Assembly: GCF_900066015.1 (NCBI RefSeq)
Contig: NZ_LN890655.1
Location: 1,404,726-1,468,725 of the forward strand
DNA from: Candidatus Promineifilum breve
GTDB taxonomy: Bacteria > Chloroflexota > Anaerolineae > Promineifilales > Promineifilaceae
DNA length: 64,000 nucleotides
Reading direction: 5' to 3'
Part shown: one piece after another, positions 20,127 through 27,928 of the stretch
How the letters are laid out: each line of letters opens with the position of its first letter
How positions within the stretch are numbered: position 1 is the stretch's first letter
Made by a program: the position numbers and the translations under genes
The notes under the pieces: generated by a model
What the model was told of the DNA's origin: nothing
Databases searched by the model: none
The model's input: the letters and a program-made list of their open reading frames with translations, nothing else

Positions 20127-20630
20127 ATGGCTAATTCGCCTCCCGCTGGGAAGCAGGGCGTATTCAGTCGTATATCGGCGTTGGCGCCTTTTCGAACCTG
20201 GCTAATGCTGGCGGCGGTCGTCGGCGGAATTGCCGGCCTGGGTCTGTTCACCTTCGTGTATGCCCAGGGCGCATCCTATCTGTCGAATGACCCGGCGTCG
20301 TGTGTCAACTGTCACGTCATGCGCGACCAGTTTGACGCCTGGAATCATGGCAGCCATAAAGCAGTCGCCACCTGTAACGACTGTCATACGCCGCACACTT
20401 CCCTTGTCGCCAAGTACGCCGTTAAGGGTCTGAACGGTTTTCGCCACAGCGCCGCCTTCACGCTCGGCAATTTCCCCCAGGCCATTCAAATCACCTCGCT
20501 CAACCGCAGGGTGGCCCAGAGCAGCTGTCTGCATTGTCACGAAGCCATCACGGCCCAAATGAATCACAGCGCCAGCAATGAACCCACCGATTGTCTGCTG
20601 TGCCACTCCGATGTCGGGCACGCCAATTAA
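20127..20630 (+). CDS. nrfH: Cytochrome c nitrite reductase small subunit (NapC/NirT family)
   Basis: 167 residues from the ATG at 20127, with GGAGAG upstream. One N-terminal membrane anchor (about 24-46) precedes four CxxCH haem sites at Cys59, Cys83, Cys134 and Cys156 (CVNCH, CNDCH, CLHCH, CLLCH). Met65 in CVNCHVM matches the distal/near ligand region of NrfH haem 1. NrfH oxidises menaquinol on the outer face of the membrane and passes electrons to NrfA. The 13-bp gap to nrfA and common promoter make a two-gene operon. Confidence 0.95.
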   Translation: MANSPPAGKQGVFSRISALAPFRTWLMLAAVVGGIAGLGLFTFVYAQGASYLSNDPASCVNCHVMRDQFDAWNHGSHKAVATCNDCHTPHTSLVAKYAVKGLNGFRHSAAFTLGNFPQAIQITSLNRRVAQSSCLHCHEAITAQMNHSASNEPTDCLLCHSDVGHAN

Positions 20631-20643
20631 TAAGAGGAAACCG

Positions 20644-21984
20644 ATGAATACCCAGGAACCCACGAAAAAATCACCCAGTCGCTGGTGGCTGATCGCCGCC
20701 TTTGCCGGCGGTTTGGTCATCATGGGTCTGATCGCCGTCTTGCTGGTCAACATCACCACCCGCAAAGCTGAGGGCGAGCAATACCCGCTGCATATCGTCG
20801 AGATTGCCGATGATGAACTCGATCCGTCGGTCTGGGGCAAGAACTTCCCCCGCCACTACGACTCGTTTATGAAGACGCAGGATTCGACCATCAGCACCCC
20901 CTTTGGCGGCTCTGTGCCTTTCGACCGGCTGGAACGCTTTCCGGCGATGACGCGCATCTGGGCCGGCTACGCCTTCAGCAAGGACCACAACGAGGAGCGC
21001 GGCCACTATTATATGCTGACCGACCAGCTGGAGACGCAACGCATCCAGTTAGTCGAGCAGCCCGGCGCTTGCGCCAACTGCCATTCGGCCGACGCCCCGC
21101 GCCTGATCGCCGAGATGGGCTGGGAAGAGTTCAACCATACGCCCTATAACGAATTGAAAGCCGACCTCCACCAGGGCACGTCCTGCGCCGACTGCCACGA
21201 CCCACAGACGATGGAACTGCGCATCACCCGCCCGGCGTTCATCAATGCCATGACCCAGCGCGGCGTCGATCTGGAAACGGCCACCCGCCAGGAGATGCGC
21301 ACCTACGTCTGTGCCCAGTGCCACGTTGAGTATTACTTTGAGAGCGAGACCAAAGTCCTGACCTTCCCGTGGGAGAAGGGGCTGAACATCGACGACATCG
21401 ATGAGTATTACACCGAGGAAGGCTTCAAGGATTGGGTGCACAAAGAAACGAACGCGCCGATGATCAAGATTCAACATCCCGAATTCGAGATGTTCACCAG
21501 CGGCCTGCACTACAAGTCGGGCGTGGCCTGCGCCGATTGCCACATGCCCTATATGAGCGAAGGCGCGGTCAAGATTTCCGACCATTGGCTACGCAGTCCG
21601 ATGGTCAACATCAACGCCGCCTGCCAGACGTGCCACCGCCAGGACGAGGCCGCCCTGCTGGAGCGTATCAACACCATTCAGGATCGCACCGCCGGCTTGC
21701 TACGCACCACCGAGGACGCGCTCATCGACGCCATCGATGCCATCGTCGCCGCGCAGAACGCCGGCGCGACCGACGAGCAACTGGCCAACGCCCGTCAATT
21801 GCATCGTCGCTCCTCCCTGCGCTGGGACTTCGTCTCCTCGGAGAACAGCACCGGCTTCCATAGCCCGCAGGAGTCGGCGCGCATCCTGGCTGACGCCATC
21901 AACTTCGCCCGGCAGGCGCAACTGGAGGCCGAGCGCCTGGGCGGCACGAGCACAACCGTCTCGACCACCAACGCCGCGCCTTAA
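20644..21984 (+). CDS. nrfA: Pentahaem ammonia-forming nitrite reductase, CxxCH-type NrfA
   Basis: 446 residues. An uncleaved-looking N-terminal anchor (about 14-36) precedes the catalytic body. Five haem sites are seen at Cys143 (CANCH), Cys181 (CADCH), Cys223 (CAQCH), Cys296 (CADCH) and Cys327 (CQTCH). The first, catalytic haem has CxxCH, not the CxxCK of the E. coli enzyme. The calcium-site Lys275-x-Gln277 (MIKIQHPEFE) and the Tyr after haem 3 (CAQCHVEYYF) are kept. It reduces nitrite to ammonium with six electrons from NrfH. A C-terminal Thr/Ser tail ends just before a strong terminator. The family includes other CxxCH members, so the enzyme is likely active. Confidence 0.95.
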   Translation: MNTQEPTKKSPSRWWLIAAFAGGLVIMGLIAVLLVNITTRKAEGEQYPLHIVEIADDELDPSVWGKNFPRHYDSFMKTQDSTISTPFGGSVPFDRLERFPAMTRIWAGYAFSKDHNEERGHYYMLTDQLETQRIQLVEQPGACANCHSADAPRLIAEMGWEEFNHTPYNELKADLHQGTSCADCHDPQTMELRITRPAFINAMTQRGVDLETATRQEMRTYVCAQCHVEYYFESETKVLTFPWEKGLNIDDIDEYYTEEGFKDWVHKETNAPMIKIQHPEFEMFTSGLHYKSGVACADCHMPYMSEGAVKISDHWLRSPMVNINAACQTCHRQDEAALLERINTIQDRTAGLLRTTEDALIDAIDAIVAAQNAGATDEQLANARQLHRRSSLRWDFVSSENSTGFHSPQESARILADAINFARQAQLEAERLGGTSTTVSTTNAAP

Positions 21985-22008
21985 ATTTCAGCCTTTCACC
22001 TCTGTAGC

Positions 22009-22065
22009 AACACCGGCCCGGCTGGGGCGCGCGTTGGTAAATCGCGCCCCAGCCGGGCCGGTGTT
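22009..22065 (+). terminator. Intrinsic terminator of nrfHA
   Basis: Perfect 23-bp stem (22009-22031 with 22043-22065, beginning AACACCGGCC), an 11-nt loop and a weak T tail. It begins 24 bp after the nrfA stop. The stem ends 22 bp before the next gene's ATG. Confidence 0.85.
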
Positions 22066-22087
22066 ATGATTGCCGGCGGAGGTTCGC

Positions 22088-22948
22088 ATGACCGTTACCT
22101 ATCACTCCATCTTTCGCCCCGGCCTTTTCGACGGCCAGACCATCCTTGTCACCGGCGGCGGCACGGGCATCGGCCGCGCCGTGGCCCACGAGTTGGCCGC
22201 GCTGGGCGCCCACGTCGTCCTGGCGGCGCGCACGCTGGAGAATCTAGAGCAAGTCGCCGCCGAGATTCACGCCGCCGGGGGCGCGGCCTCCCATTTCGTC
22301 TGCAACATCCGCGAGGAGGAGCAGGTGGCGGCCCTGTTCGATTTCGTGCTGGCCGAGCGCGGCGCGCTCCATGGCCTGGTCAACAACGCCGGCGGCCAGT
22401 TCGTCAGCCCGGCGGAGATGATCTCGCTCAAGGGCTGGCGGGCGGTGGTGGAGACAAACCTGACCGGCACGTTCCTGATGTGCCGCGAGGCGTTCAACCG
22501 CCACATGAGCGCCCACGGCGGGGTCATCGTCAATATGCTGATCGAGATGTGGCGCGGCTTTCCGGGCATGGCCCACTCGGCCGCGGCGCGGGCGGGCATC
22601 GAGAATCTGACCAAGACGCTGGCCGTGGAGTGGGCGCGAGCCGGGGTGCGCGTCAACGCCGTCGCCCCGGGGCTGATCTCATCCAGCGGGCTGGAGCGCT
22701 ACCCGGAGGCGGTGCGGCCGATGATCGAGCAGAACATCCGCGACATCCCCATGAAGCGCATGGGCACCGAGGCCGAAGTCTCGGCGGCTATCGTCTTCCT
22801 GTTGTCACCGGCGGCGGCGTTTATCAGTGGCGAGTCGATTAAGATTGATGGGGCGGGGTCGTTGTGGAGAAAGACGTGGGAGGTGGGGGAGCACAACCAT
22901 GCGCCGGCAGCGTATGACGGTTTTTCAGAGGACTCGGTTGAATCTTAG
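22088..22948 (+). CDS. PECR-like trans-2-enoyl-CoA / 2,4-dienoyl-CoA reductase (SDR)
   Basis: 286 residues from the ATG at 22088, 5 bp after GGAGG; a TTG six codons earlier is rejected. Rossmann motif TGGGTGIG (residues 22-29) and NNAGG. The usual YxxxK catalytic pair is replaced by Ser164-AAA-Arg168 (HSAAARAGIENLTK), and the catalytic Ser before it is also absent. This same substitution is characteristic of peroxisomal trans-2-enoyl-CoA reductase (HSGAARAG) and mitochondrial/peroxisomal dienoyl-CoA reductases, so it marks the subfamily, not decay. Predicted NADPH-dependent enoyl-CoA reduction, in keeping with the acyl-CoA dehydrogenase and kinase genes upstream. Confidence 0.82.
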   Translation: MTVTYHSIFRPGLFDGQTILVTGGGTGIGRAVAHELAALGAHVVLAARTLENLEQVAAEIHAAGGAASHFVCNIREEEQVAALFDFVLAERGALHGLVNNAGGQFVSPAEMISLKGWRAVVETNLTGTFLMCREAFNRHMSAHGGVIVNMLIEMWRGFPGMAHSAAARAGIENLTKTLAVEWARAGVRVNAVAPGLISSSGLERYPEAVRPMIEQNIRDIPMKRMGTEAEVSAAIVFLLSPAAAFISGESIKIDGAGSLWRKTWEVGEHNHAPAAYDGFSEDSVES

Positions 22949-22991
22949 CCCACAGTGATTTTGTAATATGGATCGGGCAAACGCAGAGAAG

Positions 22992-23228
22992 TTATCTCCA
23001 AGACTCTGGCGAATGGTACGCGAATAAGTCGAGCCCAGCTGGCGTCAACTCTTCGACACTGACGCTGCCTGGCGCATTAGCCAGCTTCAACTTTTCATAC
23101 CTCTCGATGATGCTTTCCAGAGCGAGCGTGTAAAGCTGACTGCGCGAGATTTGCATCTCTTGGGCCACTTCTTCGGCGCGGTTGAAGAGCGCTTCGTCGA
23201 TGTATAGTGTAGTCCTGACCGTTGCCAT
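22992..23228 (-). CDS. Orphan ribbon-helix-helix (CopG-type) protein
   Basis: 78 residues from the ATG at 23228 (MATVRTTLYIDE); nine further upstream codons are open but lack support. TVRTTLYIDEALFNRAEEVA is the beta strand and first helix of an RHH DNA-binding domain, followed by ISRSQLYTLALESIIERYE. Such proteins are usually antitoxins. Only 43 bp separate its stop from the convergent SDR gene, and the gene upstream is a protease-like protein, so no toxin partner is present. It probably regulates itself or has lost its toxin. Confidence 0.72.
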   Translation of the reverse strand: MATVRTTLYIDEALFNRAEEVAQEMQISRSQLYTLALESIIERYEKLKLANAPGSVSVEELTPAGLDLFAYHSPESWR

Positions 23229-23251
23229 TGCTAAAGTATAGCCGGGTTTGT

Positions 23252-24253
23252 TCATGAATAAAATAGCCGAAATTGATTTCCAATTCGCGAGAGAAATACG
23301 GCCCCTAAGTTATCACCACCGCCTTCTCTACTCCGCGCTTCCTCAATCAAACCCTTCAATCGACCAGCAACCCGCCCCTCCGCCGCGCCTATAGCAAAGG
23401 CGATACCCTCCGGGTTCAGCGCCGCCAGACTAGAGCGCCCCACAATTTCACCCGTTCCCCCCCGTCTATCGGTCGCGCGCACCCAATTATTGGCGATGTG
23501 AACACCATTGAAAAACACCCCGCCGCCCGACGCGCCCCGCGCCACAAACGAATCCAGTTCCACGGTGGCCGTACCGTCCATCACGTGTACCGCCGTCAGC
23601 CGCGTCCAGACCACATGGGCCACCGCGCCGTCCCAATCGATCTGGGCCAGTTCCATGCCGGGTTGCAGAGTAACGGCCGCCTCCCCGGCGAATTCGGCCG
23701 AGGCCAAACCGGCGACACCCAACAACCCCGGCCCGCCGTAATCGCCGAAATCGAGTAGCAGCGCTTCGGGAGCGACGACGATTACCGACAAGGAGCCGGG
23801 CCGCACGTCTTTGAGGGCCAGGCGGCCGTCGGCCTTATAGATCGTCAGACTGACCAGGCGGCCATTGCCGAATTCCGCCGGCGTCAGGCCATAGTGGTTG
23901 TGGGTCAAAATGTATCGCCCGGCCATCACCGTTCCATGCCCGGTGAGAAGTTCCTGGCCGTTGCCGTCCGGTGTGCTCGCGATCAACTCCAAACGCACCG
24001 TCGCGGCCAGAATGCGATCGGCCTGCGCCCGGCAAGCGGCGATTATCTCCGGCGTTGGGGCGGCGCACGAGGCGGCCGTTGTCGCCGATGACAGGGTTGC
24101 CCCACCGGCTACAGGCGGATTTCCACTGGCATACACCTCGCGCACCGGTGAAGAAGCTATCAGGTTGAAGGCTACAAGGATCATGATGCCCAGAAAACCG
24201 AGTCTGGCAATCATCCGTCCTATATCTGCCGTGCATTTTGTTTGGTGTGACAT
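23252..24253 (-). CDS. Secreted trypsin-fold serine protease-like protein
   Basis: 333 residues with an N-terminal hydrophobic segment (about 17-33). A double beta-barrel follows: GHGTVMAGRYILTHNHYG (His in the position of the catalytic base), LLLDFGDYGG (candidate Asp) and FVARGASGGGVFFNG (GASGG with the nucleophilic Ser). The order His-Asp-Ser is that of the trypsin/DegP clan. No PDZ domain. Activity is likely but the Asp assignment is tentative. It is divergent from the BTAD regulator at 24461, with about 207 bp between them holding no other gene. Confidence 0.72.
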   Translation of the reverse strand: MSHQTKCTADIGRMIARLGFLGIMILVAFNLIASSPVREVYASGNPPVAGGATLSSATTAASCAAPTPEIIAACRAQADRILAATVRLELIASTPDGNGQELLTGHGTVMAGRYILTHNHYGLTPAEFGNGRLVSLTIYKADGRLALKDVRPGSLSVIVVAPEALLLDFGDYGGPGLLGVAGLASAEFAGEAAVTLQPGMELAQIDWDGAVAHVVWTRLTAVHVMDGTATVELDSFVARGASGGGVFFNGVHIANNWVRATDRRGGTGEIVGRSSLAALNPEGIAFAIGAAEGRVAGRLKGLIEEARSREGGGDNLGAVFLSRIGNQFRLFYS

Positions 24254-24460
24254 GCCGGCAGTCTCGCAGCCGGGCGTGATGAGCCAGTCAGACGGGCGTC
24301 ATTGGCGCCCCTCGTGGCGTCATCGTTCCGTCATCCGGCATAACGCCCGGCGAAGCGCGGGGTAGAATTGTCTTGCCGTTCGTGCTAGAATGTTCCCATC
24401 TCGCCCACTTACGGCGTCGCCGGCAGTCCCCCCTCCGCGGCGCGCCAAGGAAGCGAACGA

Positions 24461-27400
24461 TTGTCAGGTCTTACGTTGTCTCTGCTGGGGCCTTTTACAG
24501 TTACGATCGATGACCAGCCGTTCGACGGCCTTCGCAACCGGCCGGCGCTGGCGCTATTGCTGTACCTGGCTTGCCAACCGGAGCGCCACCGCCGCGAAAG
24601 CCTGATGGCCTTGCTCTGGCCCGACTGGCCGCAGGCTTCCGCCCAGCAAAACCTGCGGCAAAATCTCTACGTTCTGCGCCAGGCGCTCCCCGGCGTAACT
24701 TCCCATCACGGCGGTGATGCCGTGCCCCTCATCCTGTCCGACCGCGAGACGCTGCAACTCAACCCCGACGCGGCGGTGACGGTGGATGCTCGCCGCTTCG
24801 CCGCGTTGCTGGAGCAGCCTCAGCCCACCACAAGTCACCTGGCCGAAGCCATAGCCCTCTATCGGGGTGACTTTCTGGCCGATTTCTACCTGCCGGACAG
24901 CAGTTCTTTTGAAGAGTGGGCCGCGGCCCATCGCGAGGCGTATCGGCGGCTGGCGCTGCAAGCCCTGGAACGTCTCACCGATGATGCGCTGGCGCTGGCC
25001 GATTACCCGGCGGCCGAGCGTTATGCCCGTCACCAACTGGCAATCGACAACCTGCGCGAGAGCGCCCACCGGCAACTCATGTTGGCTCTATCTCATAGTG
25101 GACAGCGCGCCGCGGCTCTGACTCACTATGAGGCGTATACACGCATCGTCAAGGAGGAACTGGGGGTTGAGGCGACCAGCGATATGCGCGCGCTGGCGGA
25201 GCAGATCGCCCTGGGCCAACAAGCGCCCCCTGTCAGGTCGGAGAGCGCCATTCAGGCCCGCCGCCCGCGCCATAACTTGCCGGCCGCCGCCACGGCATTG
25301 ATCGGCCGCGAGCGTGAATTGGAGGCTCTGGATACCTACGTGCGCGATCCGGCCATTCGTCTGGTAACCATTGTGGGGCCGGGCGGCATGGGCAAGACCC
25401 GTCTGGCCCAGGCCGCGGCCGAGGCCGTGCTCCACGACGTCCGGCAACCGCCGCCCTTTCCCGACGGCGTTTTTTTCGTCCCGCTGGCGTCGCTGGCGAC
25501 CGCCGCGCTGTTAATCCCAGCTATCGCCGGGGCCATCAATTTTCGCTTCCATGAGGGCAGTGAGCCGAAGGAGCAGCTACTCGACTATCTGCGCCGCAAG
25601 CAGATGCTTTTACTGCTGGATAACTTTGAGCACCTCATGGACGGGGTGGAACTGGTTGACGAAATCCTCAAGACCGCGCCGGGGGTGAAGCTGCTGATCA
25701 CCTCGCGGCAAAAGCTGCTACGGCAGGCGGAGCAGTTATTTCCCATTGGTGGATTGTCCCTGCCCCCCGACACAGCGGTCCAACCGAACGGGGCAGAAAG
25801 CGATGCCGTCCAACTATTTCTGCAAAGCGCGCGCCGAACTCGCCCCGCCTTTAGCCTGACCGCCGACAACCGGCCCGACGTATTGGCTATCTGCCGTCTG
25901 GTAGAGGGCATGCCCTTGGGCATCATTCTGGCGGCGACGTGGCTGGACACGCTGTCCACGGCCGACATCGTGGCCGAAATGGAGCAAGACCTTGATTTTC
26001 TGGCGGTGGAAGGCGGCGATCTTCCCCAACGGCAACGCAGCATGCGCGCCGCGTTTAATCACTCCTGGCGGCTTCTAGGTGAGCGCGAGCAGGCCGTTTT
26101 CCGGCAGCTATCCGTCTTCCGTGGCGGCTTCACGCGCGAGGCGGCGGCCATCGCCGATGCCTCGGCCCGCGACCTCCAAACCTTGATCAACAAGTCGCTG
26201 CTCATTCGCGAATCGCCCAGCCGCTATATGATGCACGAACTACTGCGCCAGTTTGCGGCCGAGAAGCTGGCCGGTACACAGCGTGAAGAAGAGGCCACAC
26301 GCGATCGCCATAGCGCCTATTTCTGCGACTTTCTGAACGACCACACCCAGGAGTGGCACAGCGCCCAACAATTTGAAACATTGGCGACCGTAACACGGGA
26401 AGCCCACAACGCCCAGGCAGGCTTGCAGTGGGCGCTGGCGCGGGAGCAGTGGCCGCGCCTGCTAAAAGCCATCGATAGCTGGATGGAATATCAGCAGTGG
26501 CAAGCCTATTGGCAGGAAGGGGAGCGCTTCTGCCGGACGATCGTGGACAGGGCCGCCCAGCTTGACCAGGCCAACGGCGTTGTCCCGCCTGACTTGCTAC
26601 GTCTATGGGTCAGGGCCTTGCTCTGGATGGCGACGATCAATGGCTCGGACCGGCGCGCGGCGAATGACAACAGCCAAATGGCCCTGGCGCTTCTGGAACG
26701 ACCGGAATTGGCCGGTCAGGAGAGGCGGCGCGAGGAGGCCATCGCCCGATCCCTCAAAGGTTTCCACGTGCAGATGACGGACTTGAACGAATCGCAACGT
26801 CAGTTCACGCTATCTCTGGAGATTTTTCAGGACCTAGGTGATCGTTGGGGGATCGCTCAAAGTCTCGCCGGGTTGGGAGGTCTGGATTATGTCAATGGTC
26901 GGTTGGATGCGGCGTTAGCACACGCCGAGGCCGCTTACGAAATTCGGCGGGCGATGGGCGATCGGCCCGCGCAAGGCCGATCCCTCAACAATCTGGGGTT
27001 GATCCATAAATGGCTGGGTCATCTGGAATTAGCCGAACGGTTTCATCGCCAAATGGTAACGTTGAAACAGGATATTCACGATTATTCAACTATGGCCGAA
27101 TCCCAAGCCAACCTGGTCCAGACCTTGAGCCATGTCGGCAAATACGATGAAGCCTACCGGTTGGCAATGGAAGCCCTGGAAGGCAGCCGCGCGCGGGGTA
27201 ACAAAACGAACGAAGCCATTATTACCATAGCCGCCGGCAATGCGTTGCTAAATCTCGGACAATATGAACCGGTGTACCGGTTGTTGGACGGAACATTGGC
27301 CGTCGTCAGGGATAAAGGCCAGCGAATATACGAAGGGGTATTGCAGCAGTTATACGGGGCACTGGCCTTGGCCGGTAAATCGTATGTTGAGGCACAAACG

Positions 27401-27859
27401 GCCTATCGTTCATCGTTAGAAATATTTGAGCAAATTGGGCGGATGACGGTTGTCTGGCCGCTGTCCGGCCTGGGTCACGCCGCTTATCGCCAGGGTGACC
27501 GGCCCGAAGCGAGAAAACAGATCATCGCCGCAATGGCCAGCGCCTTGCAGAGCCGGAACTTTTTCATCGTGCGCGCCCTGCCGACCGCGGCCCTGCTGTT
27601 AGCCGACGCCGGCCGGGTGCAGCAAGCCATCACGGCCTGGTCGCTCGCCAAAACCTACCCCCACATCGCCAATTCCCGCTGGTTCGCCGACATTGCCGGG
27701 CGCGAGCTGGATGAATTGGCGGCTTCTGTCTCATCGACCGGGGCGGCCACGGCGGGGCAAACCGGCCGGGAGACGGATCTATGGGCGATGAGCGCGGCGC
27801 TGCTGGTAGAGTTGGAGAAGCTATCCGGTAGAAACTCCACCCCGATAATGCTACAATAG
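24461..27859 (+). CDS. BTAD/SARP-type regulator with NB-ARC and TPR domains (copy 1)
   Basis: 1132 residues from a TTG start (24461) after AAGGAAG. N-terminal OmpR-like winged helix (about 1-100, GLTLSLLGPFTVTID, RESLMALLWPDWP). Bacterial transcriptional activation domain (about 100-250, GDFLADFYLPDSSSFEEW). NB-ARC-type STAND ATPase with Walker A VGPGGMGKTRLAQ (about 303-315), Walker B MLLLLDNFEHLMDG and GLPL-like GMPLGIILAATW. A long TPR array follows to about residue 1090. STAND regulators oligomerise on ligand sensing by the repeats. No ligand is evident. The next gene is a paralogue with the same start context and architecture. Confidence 0.9.
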   Translation: MSGLTLSLLGPFTVTIDDQPFDGLRNRPALALLLYLACQPERHRRESLMALLWPDWPQASAQQNLRQNLYVLRQALPGVTSHHGGDAVPLILSDRETLQLNPDAAVTVDARRFAALLEQPQPTTSHLAEAIALYRGDFLADFYLPDSSSFEEWAAAHREAYRRLALQALERLTDDALALADYPAAERYARHQLAIDNLRESAHRQLMLALSHSGQRAAALTHYEAYTRIVKEELGVEATSDMRALAEQIALGQQAPPVRSESAIQARRPRHNLPAAATALIGRERELEALDTYVRDPAIRLVTIVGPGGMGKTRLAQAAAEAVLHDVRQPPPFPDGVFFVPLASLATAALLIPAIAGAINFRFHEGSEPKEQLLDYLRRKQMLLLLDNFEHLMDGVELVDEILKTAPGVKLLITSRQKLLRQAEQLFPIGGLSLPPDTAVQPNGAESDAVQLFLQSARRTRPAFSLTADNRPDVLAICRLVEGMPLGIILAATWLDTLSTADIVAEMEQDLDFLAVEGGDLPQRQRSMRAAFNHSWRLLGEREQAVFRQLSVFRGGFTREAAAIADASARDLQTLINKSLLIRESPSRYMMHELLRQFAAEKLAGTQREEEATRDRHSAYFCDFLNDHTQEWHSAQQFETLATVTREAHNAQAGLQWALAREQWPRLLKAIDSWMEYQQWQAYWQEGERFCRTIVDRAAQLDQANGVVPPDLLRLWVRALLWMATINGSDRRAANDNSQMALALLERPELAGQERRREEAIARSLKGFHVQMTDLNESQRQFTLSLEIFQDLGDRWGIAQSLAGLGGLDYVNGRLDAALAHAEAAYEIRRAMGDRPAQGRSLNNLGLIHKWLGHLELAERFHRQMVTLKQDIHDYSTMAESQANLVQTLSHVGKYDEAYRLAMEALEGSRARGNKTNEAIITIAAGNALLNLGQYEPVYRLLDGTLAVVRDKGQRIYEGVLQQLYGALALAGKSYVEAQTAYRSSLEIFEQIGRMTVVWPLSGLGHAAYRQGDRPEARKQIIAAMASALQSRNFFIVRALPTAALLLADAGRVQQAITAWSLAKTYPHIANSRWFADIAGRELDELAASVSSTGAATAGQTGRETDLWAMSAALLVELEKLSGRNSTPIMLQ

Positions 27860-27928
27860 AGAGATCGGGTCATTCGGATTTCGCGTCATTGACATTCCTA
27901 TCATCAACCACTTGGTGGGGGACATCGC

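Noticed and set aside
20644-21984. Loss of the NrfA catalytic haem because CxxCK is absent
   Set aside because: CxxCH NrfA proteins are an established group, and the calcium-site Lys and active-site Tyr region are kept.
22088-22948. Degenerate, inactive SDR because YxxxK is missing
   Set aside because: The Ser-AAA-Arg arrangement and surrounding residues match the PECR/dienoyl-CoA reductase subfamily, where this substitution is normal.
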